Below are positions 1-7,696 of a stretch of 43,651 nt of DNA, piece by piece; position 1 is the first letter of the stretch, and each line of letters opens with the position of its first letter. A program made the position numbers and the translations under genes. The DNA is from a virus, in the IMG/VR virus record IMGVR_UViG_3300010397_000025, positions 1 to 43,651 of that record. One strand, 5' to 3'. Below the pieces are notes generated by a model, which saw only the letters and a program-made list of their open reading frames with translations, was not told where the DNA came from and did no database searches.

Positions 1-123
1 CCGCTCGCAATTCCCGGACGAACTGACCAGAAATCGCCGCCGGCTATGGCGCCTGACCAGCGCGACCCGATGGAGGACATCCATGTGGGCGACGAGCCAG
101 AACCGGCCGGCGCTCCCGAGCCG
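1..123. repeat. Terminal direct repeat, left copy
   Basis: Bases 1-123 are identical to bases 43529-43651. One reading frame continues across the join, so this is a circular assembly or a circularly permuted genome rather than two loci. Confidence 0.97.
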
Positions 124-1494
124 CCGTCAGAGGCCGGGGAGCCACCGCACGTGAATCTAGCGCCAGCCGCGCCGACGCCCCCCGTGGCGGCCGACGCCTC
201 GACCGCCGACCTGGAGGCGCAATTCAGGGGCGACGCCCTTCCAGATCCTGCCGCCGTGGCGGCCGTGATGGCGGGCAAGAAGCAGCCGCATCGGCGCGTT
301 TACAATCTGGGCGACGTTGGCCCAATCGACGTGCGGGACGTCCAGCCGCCGCCCGCCGAGACGCCTCCAGAGGCGCCGCCGGGCCGCTCCGTGCTCATGA
401 TGGCGCCGACCACCGAGGGCGAAGCGTATTACCCGTCCCGAGAGCCGCCCGCGGTCAAGGACACGCTCCGCAATGCCGCATTCCGAATCAAGGGCGGTCC
501 GGGGAGCCTCCCCGAGTCGACAGTGGACCCGGAAGCCTCGCGTTCGGCCATCGAGGAGCAGCTCGCGCGGGACATCAAGCTTAAGTCGGCTGGACCAGAG
601 GCCACCGCCCTGTCGGCAATGCTGCGCCAGAAGGCTCATGAGGACTTCCTTGCCGAGCAGGCGGCCCGGTACCGTACGACCTCCGATGAGAGGCAGTCCG
701 CTCGCGAGTACACCGCGGGCGAGGCAATGAGACGCGCTCGGGTCGGCGCAGACGCGCGGCTCGGGTCGGCTCGCATTCTCGCGACGGGGCGCGCGACCCC
801 GACCGACGATGAGGACTCGCCGCCGCCGTTTGGGTCGAAGGCCGGCAACCAGGTGCTCGATGCCGAGGGGAAGCTGGACAACGTCGTCCAGAAGGTGCTC
901 ACCAATACCGGGTACAAGGCCGAGGCCCTCCAGGACCGCAAGTTCAACCAGCTCTCGACCGTCATTGCCGGGGCCAAGAACAACGCCGCGCTGGCGCAGG
1001 CTGGGGCCGGGGCATGGGTGAAGCAGGCACAGGGTGGAACTGGCGTCCTGTCCGACAAGGACATGAACGTCTTTTGGGACCGTATTGGAGGCGTCCCTGA
1101 CCGGGTCGAAAACTACATCGACCAGGCGCTGTCCGGAAAGATGGGGGCCGAGCGACAGCGGACGGTCTCCGAGGCTGTGAAGACCCTGGCCGGCACCGCG
1201 CGAGCCGGAATGGAGCGCATTGGCGGTCAGATCAAGTCCCGCCTCAACAACGTTGCCTATGCACCTCCCGAGGTCGTTGACCGCTATCTGGAGACCTACG
1301 TCCCCGGCTACGCGGCGCCGGCTCCAGCGGATACCATGCACCGCCCGGCAGCGGCCCGTTCTGCGGCGCCTCCGAAGCAAGTAGCGCCAGCGGCCGGGCA
1401 TCCGTCGGCAGATCCTGTCGGCGCGACGAAGGTCATAGACGGACAGACCTTCCAGAAGGTCGGCCCCAACAACTGGAAGCCGGTGGCGAAGTGA
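1..1494 (+). CDS. Virion/ejection-type protein, C-terminal part (gene wraps from 43175)
   Basis: This is the 3' portion of a 615-residue gene that starts at 43175 and runs across the circular join in the same frame. The part here is rich in Pro, Ala and Glu at first (about residues 118-210 of the full protein), then helical and charged, with a low-complexity Pro/Ala tail. No enzymatic motif is visible. It sits after the hub and two Gln/Ala-rich virion proteins and before a glycine-rich membrane-active-looking protein. In P22-like phages that position holds internal proteins ejected with the DNA, so I infer such a role. It overlaps the next gene by a GTGA junction. Confidence 0.8.
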   Translation, partial: PLAIPGRTDQKSPPAMAPDQRDPMEDIHVGDEPEPAGAPEPPSEAGEPPHVNLAPAAPTPPVAADASTADLEAQFRGDALPDPAAVAAVMAGKKQPHRRVYNLGDVGPIDVRDVQPPPAETPPEAPPGRSVLMMAPTTEGEAYYPSREPPAVKDTLRNAAFRIKGGPGSLPESTVDPEASRSAIEEQLARDIKLKSAGPEATALSAMLRQKAHEDFLAEQAARYRTTSDERQSAREYTAGEAMRRARVGADARLGSARILATGRATPTDDEDSPPPFGSKAGNQVLDAEGKLDNVVQKVLTNTGYKAEALQDRKFNQLSTVIAGAKNNAALAQAGAGAWVKQAQGGTGVLSDKDMNVFWDRIGGVPDRVENYIDQALSGKMGAERQRTVSEAVKTLAGTARAGMERIGGQIKSRLNNVAYAPPEVVDRYLETYVPGYAAPAPADTMHRPAAARSAAPPKQVAPAAGHPSADPVGATKVIDGQTFQKVGPNNWKPVAK

Positions 1495-3389
1495 CCGACG
1501 ATGAAATCGCCAAGTTGGCGGCGGGCGGCGGCGGGCTCACTGACGCACAAATCGCGGCCATGGCCAGCGACCAGGGCCAGGGGCTGCCGAACCCGCGCAA
1601 GTTCGTGAAGCTCGGCGCCCCACCGCAACATGGGCAACAGGAGGACGAGCGAGGATTTCTTGGCCGCGCCAAGGACAGCATCGTCTCCGGCATTCATGAC
1701 GTGGCCACTGTCGGCCGAGACCTCGTCAGCTCGCGCGGCCGGGCCCTCCTCGACCCGCAGAAGCGTCGGCAGTTGGAGCGCGGCATCGACGACGTGGTGA
1801 CGCTCGGGTACGGCCAGAGGCTGGCCGCTCGCGTCGGTAATGCCCTGGGCGATACCGAGAGCGGCGGGGTGGTCAACCAGAAGCTTCGCCGGCTCCGGGG
1901 CATGAAGCCGGGTGAGTCGACATCCCTGAACGAGCAGCGTCGTTTCGAGCTGGACAGCTCCGGCCATCGCATGCGCGGACAGGGTGCCGGGCCCTCCCGG
2001 GTTGAGTCCGAGGATCAAGCTGCGGCCCCGCAGTATCGGACGGCGGGCAGCGTCGTCGGGGCCGCCATCCCAGGGATCGGATCGGGCATTGCGAAGGGCG
2101 CTGCCAAGTTCGTCGGCAAAGTCATTCCGCGCGCCGCGGGGGGCACGGTGAAACAGCTCCTCACTGGAGCTTCCCGCGGCGCTGCGGGATACGCAGCAGC
2201 GGCCCCCGTGACCGCGGCCCTGGCTGCCGACGGTCAATCGCCCGGGGAGGCCCTGAATGACCCCGCTGGATTGCTGCTTGCGACGGCGTTGGGGGCCGGC
2301 GGCGAGGCCATCGGAGCCGGCGTCGCGCGCTCGAAGGGCGCCCAGGCCCGGCGCTTCATCGAACAGCGTGGCGGCAAAGTCTCAGCAGGGACCCCCGGCA
2401 AGGGACGGGTCTTCGACACCATGGAGGTCGAGGGAACGACGGACGCGGACATTGGCGAGCAGGCCCGACGTTCCGGAGAGCGCGTTCAACCGCAGTTGGA
2501 GCAGTACCGACGCGACGTTGCGCAGAAACCATACCTGGACGAGTTGACCAGGATTACGCCGGCCCAGGCTGGTCAACTCGTCGACGTGCGGCCCATCTAC
2601 TCGGACCTCGTCAAATCCTACTACCACCCCGGCACGGACCCGCAGGTGGCGTCGCAGATCAAGCGACAGCTCGACATCATGGACGAGCGCTATACGAGGC
2701 CGAACGGCGACATCCTCATGCCCCAGGAGCACCTGAACGGACTTCGCAAGACGCTGGGCGGTCTGGCCGGAGCCGGGGAGACGTCAGACCCATCGCTCGC
2801 CCCCCTGCGAAGCGCATTCGGGACGGCGAAGTCGCTCGTCGACGGAGGTCCATACGCGAGGGCCAATGCGGCCTTTGCCGCGGGTTCGGCCGACGCGGCG
2901 GAGGGCATGAAGGACGTCGGTCTTCGCCGGTCATACAGCGCAACGGCCCCGGAGCGGGACGTGAACAAACTGCGCATCAAGGCCCAGCGCATCGGCCAGA
3001 ACACGGTCACGGCTGGCTCCGACAACCCTGGCTTCGAGCGTTTCCGGACGAGGCATCCGGAATTAGCCCTCGAACTGGAGCGGCCGGCGCTGCTGCGTGC
3101 GAAGGGCGACCTGACGTTCGGCCTCCAGAAGGAGCACGGCGGCCTCATCGACCGCAACGGCTCTGCCATGGGTATGGCTGCCACTATTGCCGCCGCAGCG
3201 ACCGGTGGCCACGGAGGCAGCATCATGCCTGCGCTGGCGGCGTTCGCGTACCAGAACCGAACGCCCATTGCTGGCCGACTGCTCTACCCACTCTCCGGTG
3301 CTGACGCGACGAATGTTGGTGCCCGGATTGGCGCGGCTTCCGCGGCAAAGAAGAAAGCCGACCGCGTTCTTGATGGCGATGTACGCTGA
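1491..3389 (+). CDS. Putative DNA-ejection/internal virion protein with glycine-rich hydrophobic segments
   Basis: This 632-residue protein begins at a GTG overlapping the upstream TGA. It has a charged N-terminus, then two long Gly/Ala-rich hydrophobic stretches at about residues 185-225 and 230-280. A helical domain of about residues 320-500 follows, and a third Gly/Ala hydrophobic patch lies near residues 560-600. Amphipathic glycine-rich segments in a large protein after the hub genes are typical of P22 gp16/gp20-like ejection proteins that form a conduit through the envelope. No lysozyme or transglycosylase motif is recognisable. The assignment rests on position and composition. Confidence 0.7.
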   Translation: MTDDEIAKLAAGGGGLTDAQIAAMASDQGQGLPNPRKFVKLGAPPQHGQQEDERGFLGRAKDSIVSGIHDVATVGRDLVSSRGRALLDPQKRRQLERGIDDVVTLGYGQRLAARVGNALGDTESGGVVNQKLRRLRGMKPGESTSLNEQRRFELDSSGHRMRGQGAGPSRVESEDQAAAPQYRTAGSVVGAAIPGIGSGIAKGAAKFVGKVIPRAAGGTVKQLLTGASRGAAGYAAAAPVTAALAADGQSPGEALNDPAGLLLATALGAGGEAIGAGVARSKGAQARRFIEQRGGKVSAGTPGKGRVFDTMEVEGTTDADIGEQARRSGERVQPQLEQYRRDVAQKPYLDELTRITPAQAGQLVDVRPIYSDLVKSYYHPGTDPQVASQIKRQLDIMDERYTRPNGDILMPQEHLNGLRKTLGGLAGAGETSDPSLAPLRSAFGTAKSLVDGGPYARANAAFAAGSADAAEGMKDVGLRRSYSATAPERDVNKLRIKAQRIGQNTVTAGSDNPGFERFRTRHPELALELERPALLRAKGDLTFGLQKEHGGLIDRNGSAMGMAATIAAAATGGHGGSIMPALAAFAYQNRTPIAGRLLYPLSGADATNVGARIGAASAAKKKADRVLDGDVR

Positions 3390-3398
3390 AGGGGAAAC

Positions 3399-3761
3399 AT
3401 GGCCAACGAAAATTCAATGAAGATTCCACTGATTGCCGCCCCTGGCTCGGGTGCGGTGATCACATTGTTTACCGTCACCGGAAGGCAGGCAACGGAGGCG
3501 CGGAGGATCATTCTAAGCATCAACTCCTCGGCCGACTCGGCTGCGTCTGGCGTCTCCTTCCAGTACCTGCCCGACGGAGGCACGACATACCGGGTGTACA
3601 CGTCCTACACATATGCGACGGCCACAGGCGTGTTCATCTATCGCGTCGCTCCTCCGCTGGGAGCGAACGGCCTCAAGGTCATCTATACGAATAGCGCCTC
3701 AGTCCTAACCACCTGGGAAGGCACCATCGCCATCATCTATGATGAGATTGCGAGCCCATAA
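3399..3761 (+). CDS. Small beta-rich structural protein, unknown
   Basis: A 120-residue protein with a purine-rich ribosome site (AGGGGAAAC) just before the ATG. It is rich in Thr, Ser, Val, Ile and Tyr with alternating hydrophobic residues, which suggests a beta-sandwich. It has no Cys and no signal peptide. Its place in the tail or fibre cluster and its TAATG junction with the next gene suggest a virion appendage protein. I do not recognise a family. Confidence 0.72.
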   Translation: MANENSMKIPLIAAPGSGAVITLFTVTGRQATEARRIILSINSSADSAASGVSFQYLPDGGTTYRVYTSYTYATATGVFIYRVAPPLGANGLKVIYTNSASVLTTWEGTIAIIYDEIASP

Positions 3762-4492
3762 TGCCCGGCGACATCAACTTCCCTGACCACACGACCATTG
3801 CCATTAGCTCGGGCGGTTCCAACACGCTCGCGCTTTCGGACGCAGCGACGACCACCGCACCCGTCATATTTACCGAGAAGCACACAACAAGCGGTACGGC
3901 CGCCGCAGGCTTCGGCATAAGCAATACGATCGATCTTCAGTCCGGCGCCGGTACTGTGCGCCGCGTGGCCACCGACGATACCACGCTGACGACGGCGACC
4001 GATGGGGCCGAGGCGGCCAAGCGCCGACTGTCCTTCATGCTCGGCGGCACGCTCACCGCGATGATCGACCTCAATACCGGCAATGGTACGCCGCTCGATA
4101 TTGTGTCTCGGGACGGCACGACCAACAATGCGATCGTCCTCAGCATGGCTGGCGACCAGCGCATTGGGAAGACCGGATCGGGGGACATGTACTTTACCGC
4201 GGGAGCCAATCAGTCGATCCATCTCTACACTAACGGATCGCCGGTCATTCACTCCAAGAACGGAATGCTCCAGTTCTTCAGCGCGGCAACCGAGGTGGCC
4301 CAGCAAACCGGCCCGACCAACAACCTGACCAACAGCGTGACCGTTGGCGGAACCAACGGCACCATCGCCGACTTCGCTGACCTCACGACCTATTCTAACA
4401 GCGCTGCGACCATCAGAAATGACATCTACCAACTCGCGCGTGGGCTGAAGTTCGTATCGGACGCAATGCGCGCCTACAACCTGATCACATGA
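3761..4492 (+). CDS. Tail fibre/appendage protein
   Basis: This 243-residue protein is Ser/Thr/Gly/Asn-rich and beta-repetitive, as expected for a trimeric fibre. Its C-terminus carries a segment common at the ends of phage fibre or minor tail proteins (GTIADFADLTTYSN followed by an RNDIYQLAR helix). The start ATG overlaps the upstream TAA. The DNA for residues 198-224 (bases 4352-4431) is duplicated exactly in the next gene. It probably contributes to host recognition, but no receptor-binding fold can be proved from the text. Confidence 0.75.
   Translation: MPGDINFPDHTTIAISSGGSNTLALSDAATTTAPVIFTEKHTTSGTAAAGFGISNTIDLQSGAGTVRRVATDDTTLTTATDGAEAAKRRLSFMLGGTLTAMIDLNTGNGTPLDIVSRDGTTNNAIVLSMAGDQRIGKTGSGDMYFTAGANQSIHLYTNGSPVIHSKNGMLQFFSAATEVAQQTGPTNNLTNSVTVGGTNGTIADFADLTTYSNSAATIRNDIYQLARGLKFVSDAMRAYNLIT
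4352..4431 (+). repeat. 80-bp exact direct repeat, copy 1
   Basis: Identical to 4642-4721 (offset 290 bp), in frame in both host genes. It encodes the conserved fibre C-terminal motif, residues 198-224 of the 243-residue protein. Confidence 0.97.
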
Positions 4493-4767
4493 ACCTCCAG
4501 GACGAATTAGATGAACTTCGCGAGGTCGTTCAGGCCCTATGCGACTACGTCGGCCGCGACAGGGTCTCGAGCCTAATTGTGTCCTCCCGGAAAGCCAAGG
4601 AGAGTGCCGCAAATAAGGCTCTCGAAGACGCGAAGAAGGCGACCAACGGCACCATCGCCGACTTCGCTGACCTCACGACCTATTCTAACAGCGCTGCGAC
4701 CATCAGAAATGACATCTACCAGGCGGACGCCGCGAACGCAGCAGACACCCAGGGGGATCGCCCATGA
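4489..4767 (+). CDS. Small protein sharing a duplicated fibre C-terminal segment
   Basis: A 92-residue protein in an ATGA overlap with the fibre gene. Residues 1-50 are charged and helical, likely a coiled coil. Residues 52-78 are encoded by an exact 80-bp copy of the preceding gene's fibre segment. The tail after that is short and Ala/Asp-rich. It may be a duplicated trimerisation or docking module, so the two products could assemble together or compete. Unknown family. Confidence 0.72.
   Translation: MNLQDELDELREVVQALCDYVGRDRVSSLIVSSRKAKESAANKALEDAKKATNGTIADFADLTTYSNSAATIRNDIYQADAANAADTQGDRP
4642..4721 (+). repeat. 80-bp exact direct repeat, copy 2
   Basis: Second copy of 4352-4431. The two copies diverge abruptly at both ends, which indicates a recent duplication or gene conversion. 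Confidence 0.97.
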
Positions 4768-5123
4768 TTACGCTGACCACGCCGACCAACATTCCGAACA
4801 TCAACCGCCTGCGCGTCAACAAGGTGCTCATCGACCAGGACGCCTCGATCGCTTATATAAACGTCGTTGCCACCCAGATTGGCGGCAATATCTACGGTAC
4901 ATATCAGCTCCAGGTGGTCAACGGCTCAAGCCAGGGTCTCCGCGCGAATGGCGCGCCTACCGGGCCGAATGACGCCCTCCAGCTTTTCACATTGACGACG
5001 GCCACGGGATTCACGGACATGGTGTCCGCTTACAACGGAAACGGCTCCCTGGCGACCAAGAACCAGGCCGTCGAGACCGCGTGCATAGCCGACGGCCTGC
5101 TCCCGGCCGGCACCGTAAGTTGA
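4764..5123 (+). CDS. Small structural protein, unknown
   Basis: A 119-residue Asn/Thr/Gly/Val-rich, probably beta-structured protein in an ATGA overlap with the previous gene. It has no Cys, signal peptide or membrane segment. It lies near the end of the late operon among fibre-type genes. I recognise no family. Confidence 0.7.
   Translation: MITLTTPTNIPNINRLRVNKVLIDQDASIAYINVVATQIGGNIYGTYQLQVVNGSSQGLRANGAPTGPNDALQLFTLTTATGFTDMVSAYNGNGSLATKNQAVETACIADGLLPAGTVS
5015..5027. promoter_or_regulatory. GGACA-N3-TGTCC palindrome (perfect, spacer TGG)
   Basis: Perfect copy of the dispersed palindrome. It lies inside the 119-residue gene near the end of the late operon. Confidence 0.6.
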
Positions 5124-5130
5124 GAGGTCC

Positions 5131-5517
5131 ATGGATGCCGAAACAACTCCGACCGACGGCCATCCGCTCACAGATGAGGCAGACCTCGCCCTCGGGGTCG
5201 TTGCCGCACGCTGCGAGGAAGTGGCAGGCTCTATTCGAATTGGGCGCGAGCGCAGTAGAGGCATGTCAAGCGATGAGCGGACCGCGTTTGTTCGCGATGC
5301 CGCCCTCGCCCTGCGTCGAGTCGAGCATTTCGCAGCCTTCGCCGCCCACCTCTTCGAGGGCCTTCTTGGAGAACGTGGCGTTACGACGCCCCGTGAGCTG
5401 ACGGCCGCTACACCCCCGGGGCGGCGCATCGGCCGTTTGACCAAGCTCATCACCGCCCTGGCCGCCCTGGCTGGGGCCGGCGCTGGACTGTGGCGCGCCA
5501 TCTCCGGTCGCCACTAA
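5131..5517 (+). CDS. Small protein with C-terminal membrane segment; holin/lysis candidate
   Basis: A 128-residue protein with a good ribosome site (GAGAGGT). The first 90 residues are charged and helical. Residues about 102-122 form an Ala/Gly/Leu hydrophobic segment ending in a short basic tail, giving one predicted membrane span. It is the last rightward gene of the late operon, where lysis genes often lie, but no endolysin is adjacent. Calling it a holin is only a guess from position and topology. Confidence 0.65.
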   Translation: MDAETTPTDGHPLTDEADLALGVVAARCEEVAGSIRIGRERSRGMSSDERTAFVRDAALALRRVEHFAAFAAHLFEGLLGERGVTTPRELTAATPPGRRIGRLTKLITALAALAGAGAGLWRAISGRH

Positions 5518-5522
5518 TTTCA

Positions 5523-5535
5523 GGACAACTTGTCC
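5523..5535. promoter_or_regulatory. GGACA-N3-TGTCC palindrome (perfect, spacer ACT)
   Basis: Perfect copy placed 6 bp after the stop of the last late gene, flanked by AATT on both sides. It is intergenic, where a stoperator-like or terminator-associated site would be expected. Confidence 0.7.
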
Positions 5536-5797
5536 GGGAATTACCCGTCCAGAGGGTACACGCATTACCAGGACCCCGTGCATATCCGGGTCCGTTCCGG
5601 GTCCTGTCTCTGGTGAGCCTGACTGCTACCCTGGGGTCCTGGGCGAGGCCATGCCTAGGTCGCGCTTCCGGCCTAACTGCTACCGGCCAGCTGGCCTCTG
5701 ACGGGCGTTCCCGTCCTGCACATCCGGGGCTCTGGTGGGCTCTGCATCCGCGCACACGGACCGGCTCGTAAGCCTCCCGTGCTGTTGCCGCCCCGTA

Positions 5798-5876
5798 CCG
5801 GGAGAGCGTTCGCTCCCGGCCAGTCGTGAGCCGTGAGGGGGCGTTTGGACGTGAAGGCATTTAGGCACGCCCCCTC
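5798..5876. terminator. Two stem-loops, possible bidirectional termination zone
   Basis: Arms 5798-5804/5813-5819 and 5835-5844/5867-5876 form two GC-rich stem-loops between convergent operons. There is no U-tract, so any termination would be Rho- or factor-assisted. Confidence 0.35.
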
Positions 5877-5921
5877 CGGCGCTTCTGGCGGGCGATTCGG
5901 CGTACCCCACAGGACGCATGA

Positions 5922-6053
5922 TCATCGTTTCCACGGTCTAACGGGCGCCTCCAACGCCCGAAGGTTCGCGCAGTCCCAGCAGAAGCGCGGCAGTCTGGTG
6001 CCGAGCACGAGCACGAGGAGCTTTCCGCACCCGGCGATGCAGGAGCGGGTCAC
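5922..6053 (-). CDS. Zinc-ribbon micro-protein (43 aa)
   Basis: The GTG start at 6053 overlaps the upstream TGA in a GTGA junction, the same coupling used along this operon. The 43 residues contain CIAGC near the N-terminus and CWDC 20 residues on, giving two Cys pairs that could bind zinc. It is the last gene of the left operon. A longer upstream start would run through the preceding gene and is unlikely. Function unknown; nucleic-acid or protein binding is possible. Confidence 0.65.
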   Translation of the reverse strand: MTRSCIAGCGKLLVLVLGTRLPRFCWDCANLRALEAPVRPWKR

Positions 6054-6373
6054 AACAGGCTCCGCGCCGCCGCTTCGGCCAACGTCATCTCGACAATCTT
6101 CTTGTCCTTCACGAACCTCGCCATGCGCCCCGGCTCGCGCGTCCACGCTCGCGCCAGTCGCGCCCCGGCTCCCCTGTCGAGCTGCTCCGGTCCGGCCTTC
6201 GCTCGGCAACCGTCGCACGTCAGCCACGGGACCATGGGGCCCATCTGCGCCTTCACGGATAGCCACCGAGGCATTCCGCGCTCCATTGCGGCCTGGCGCT
6301 CGGTCATGCATGGCTCGCATAGCCACGCCCAGGTCGTCCCGCCGGCATCTGCCAGCTCACAGATCCAGACCAT
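6050..6373 (-). CDS. Small Cys-pair protein, unknown (107 aa)
   Basis: Starts at ATG 6373, overlapping the end of the upstream HNH-like gene by 17 bp. It contains CEPC near residue 19 and CDGC near residue 53, so one zinc site with two CxxC knuckles is plausible. The rest is basic and helical at the C-terminus. It ends in a GTGA overlap with the 43-residue gene. The many Cys-pair proteins around it suggest a nucleic-acid-binding role, but no family is recognised. Confidence 0.65.
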   Translation of the reverse strand: MVWICELADAGGTTWAWLCEPCMTERQAAMERGMPRWLSVKAQMGPMVPWLTCDGCRAKAGPEQLDRGAGARLARAWTREPGRMARFVKDKKIVEMTLAEAAARSLL

Positions 6374-6731
6374 GCGGATGTTCGGCCTTGAACGCGGCCC
6401 AGCGCAACAGAAGGCCCGCCATGTGTTGCGCTGCAAAGTCCTCGCGGCGCAGGTCAGTCCAGCCCAGGAACCAGCCGTTTCGCTCGCCCCACTGCTGGTG
6501 GATGTCGTAGCGCATCGGGATGGCGTGGAACCAGGTCCCCTTCTTCTGCCCCATGCCCCCCTTGCCGCAGTGGCTGGCCTGGACGCGCTCACCGACCTCG
6601 CCGGTGATGACGCAGGGCTGGAAGTGCAGCCAGACCTTGTACTGCGACTCCTCAATCGTCTCCCGGGCAATCCGCTTGGCCGCTCGTCGCGTAATTGGCC
6701 GCCTTCGGATCATGGGAGACGACCGTTTCAT
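6357..6731 (-). CDS. HNH-type nuclease-like protein (NinG/DUF968-like)
   Basis: A 124-residue protein whose ATG overlaps the upstream TGA (ATGA). A basic N-terminus precedes CVITG, then ASHCGKGGMGQK, then a PMRYDIHQQWGERNGWF segment. This order (Cys, His/Gly loop, then a His-containing helix ending in Trp/Phe) matches small phage HNH or Rap/NinG-like nucleases acting on recombination or packaging intermediates. The usual second CxxC half is weak, so the zinc site may be incomplete. Assigned by motif spacing only. Confidence 0.6.
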   Translation of the reverse strand: MKRSSPMIRRRPITRRAAKRIARETIEESQYKVWLHFQPCVITGEVGERVQASHCGKGGMGQKKGTWFHAIPMRYDIHQQWGERNGWFLGWTDLRREDFAAQHMAGLLLRWAAFKAEHPHGLDL

Positions 6732-7267
6732 TGCGCCGACACCAGCAGCGTCTGTGGCTCCGGCATCTGGTCGCCGATGCACGTCCAGCCGGGGCGCTGT
6801 CTACGTGCGAACAGCTCGCAATATGGCCCCTCGGCCAACTGCTCAATCAGGTCATAGAACGCTTCTGGCTTGGCACTGTGGGCGCCGGCCGGTGCGGCGA
6901 ATCGACTGCGCACAGACCGCGACGTCGGTTTCGGCCGCCCGCGGACGGCGAGGATCGCCGTCTCGTGCGAAGCGCGCACATGCCGTCCCATCCCAAACCA
7001 TGGCTTGCCGCCAGCGGTGAGCTTCTCCCAGACGATTTCGCTCTTCGGCGTAAAACCCCACTCGCGAACGACTCGATACGCCTCCTCGACCTGCGAAGAC
7101 ACGCGCCATAGGAACAGGTAGGCGTCGTCAGCAAGCGGTGGCAGTTCCAGCCGGCAGATGTCGTAGATGCTCATCACGCGGTAGTTCTTCTCGGCACCGC
7201 GTGAATTCCCGGGCAACTTGTCCCCAAAAGGCCACGGCGGATCTGCCACAAGCACGCGGAAGCTCAC
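6728..7267 (-). CDS. MT-A70-family adenine-N6 DNA methyltransferase
   Basis: 179 residues from the GTG at 7267 in a GTGA junction; ATG 7279 would add four residues. DPPW at residues 9-12 is the catalytic motif IV of adenine methylases. It is followed by the family's YLFLWRV and KSEIVWEKL segments and by HVRASHE. This enzyme would transfer methyl from SAM to adenine N6 in DNA. No restriction partner is adjacent, so it is probably an orphan methylase used for genome protection or regulation. It has normal length for phage MT-A70 proteins. Confidence 0.88.
   Translation of the reverse strand: MSFRVLVADPPWPFGDKLPGNSRGAEKNYRVMSIYDICRLELPPLADDAYLFLWRVSSQVEEAYRVVREWGFTPKSEIVWEKLTAGGKPWFGMGRHVRASHETAILAVRGRPKPTSRSVRSRFAAPAGAHSAKPEAFYDLIEQLAEGPYCELFARRQRPGWTCIGDQMPEPQTLLVSAQ
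7211..7223. promoter_or_regulatory. GGACA-N3-TGTCC-like site, one mismatch
   Basis: GGGCAACTTGTCC, preceded by AATTCCC. It lies inside the methylase gene near the DPPW codons, so transcriptional use would be intragenic. Confidence 0.4.
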
Positions 7268-7473
7268 GGCGCCCTCCATACGAGCCCAAGCTGCTGACCC
7301 TGAGCGACGACCGGCGTCGTCTCCTCATCTCCGAGCTGTGCCGTATGCAGCCAGCAGCAGCGCCGTCCGGGCGGGATGAAAGCGCGACAGAAGCATCGCC
7401 AGCGCTTGAGGTTAGGCAGGCGCGCCGAAGCGCCAGGGGCAAGTGGGGCCGGCAATGCGCCATCGGTCGTCAT
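7264..7473 (-). CDS. Small protein, unknown (69 aa)
   Basis: The ATG at 7473 overlaps the upstream stop (ATGA), and its own stop overlaps the methylase GTG (GTGA). It holds CFC and CCW around residues 27-40 with several Arg and Trp residues, so it could be a small metal- or nucleic-acid-binding protein. No family is recognised. It is supported mainly by the coupling on both sides. Confidence 0.6.
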   Translation of the reverse strand: MTTDGALPAPLAPGASARLPNLKRWRCFCRAFIPPGRRCCWLHTAQLGDEETTPVVAQGQQLGLVWRAP

Positions 7474-7601
7474 CGCGCCAGCACGCCCAGCACGACGTAT
7501 GCGAGGAACGCCCCGAACGCGGCGGCTGCCCAAGCGCCGGCCATGCGCGCGCGCTCGGCACGGAGCTGGCGCGCGCACCATGTGCAGCGACACAGCCTCA
7601 C
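7470..7601 (-). CDS. Membrane micro-protein with Cys pair (43 aa)
   Basis: GTG at 7601 in a GTGA overlap with the upstream gene; the stop is in an ATGA overlap with the downstream gene. The N-terminus has CRCTWC, then a basic stretch, then one predicted membrane span (residues about 20-42, Ala/Val/Leu-rich). It could be a lysis or membrane-modifying micro-protein. Function unknown. Confidence 0.55.
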   Translation of the reverse strand: MRLCRCTWCARQLRAERARMAGAWAAAAFGAFLAYVVLGVLAR

Positions 7602-7696
7602 TGACACACCGCCAGACAGCGGATGAGACCGCCGAGCCCGAAGCCAGCGAGCGTCCCAACGACCGCCCATAAGGCCCACCCGAGCGCGCGTTTCAC
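7598..7696 (-). CDS. Membrane micro-protein (32 aa)
   Basis: GTG at 7696 overlaps the TGA of the CHC2 protein gene. Almost the whole peptide after MKRAL is one hydrophobic segment rich in Gly, Leu, Val and Trp, with two Cys near the end. Two successive single-span micro-proteins inside a replication operon are unusual. Holin-like or toxin-like roles are possible. Confidence 0.55.
   Translation of the reverse strand: MKRALGWALWAVVGTLAGFGLGGLIRCLAVCQ

Larger units (their letters stand above)
5518..5921. other. Convergent intergenic region between late and left operons
   Basis: This 404-bp stretch separates two convergent operons and holds no convincing gene. It begins with a perfect GGACA-N3-TGTCC site. 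It also contains a hairpin at 5798-5819 (CCGGGAG/CTCCCGG) and a 10-bp inverted repeat at 5835-5844 and 5867-5876 (GAGGGGGCGT/ACGCCCCCTC). These could end transcription from both sides, but no T-run follows, so they are not classic intrinsic terminators. Confidence 0.7.

Noticed and set aside
157-1401. Long open frame on the minus strand opposite the virion gene (and similar at 32054-33952, 35752-37563, and plus-strand 10151-12343 and 22435-24273)
   Set aside because: High G+C makes antisense frames open; these are Arg/Gly-rich, lack domain patterns and oppose clearly recognised genes.
5922-6326. 134-residue version of the last left-operon gene
   Set aside because: It would run back through the upstream gene; the GTGA start at 6053 fits the coupling pattern.
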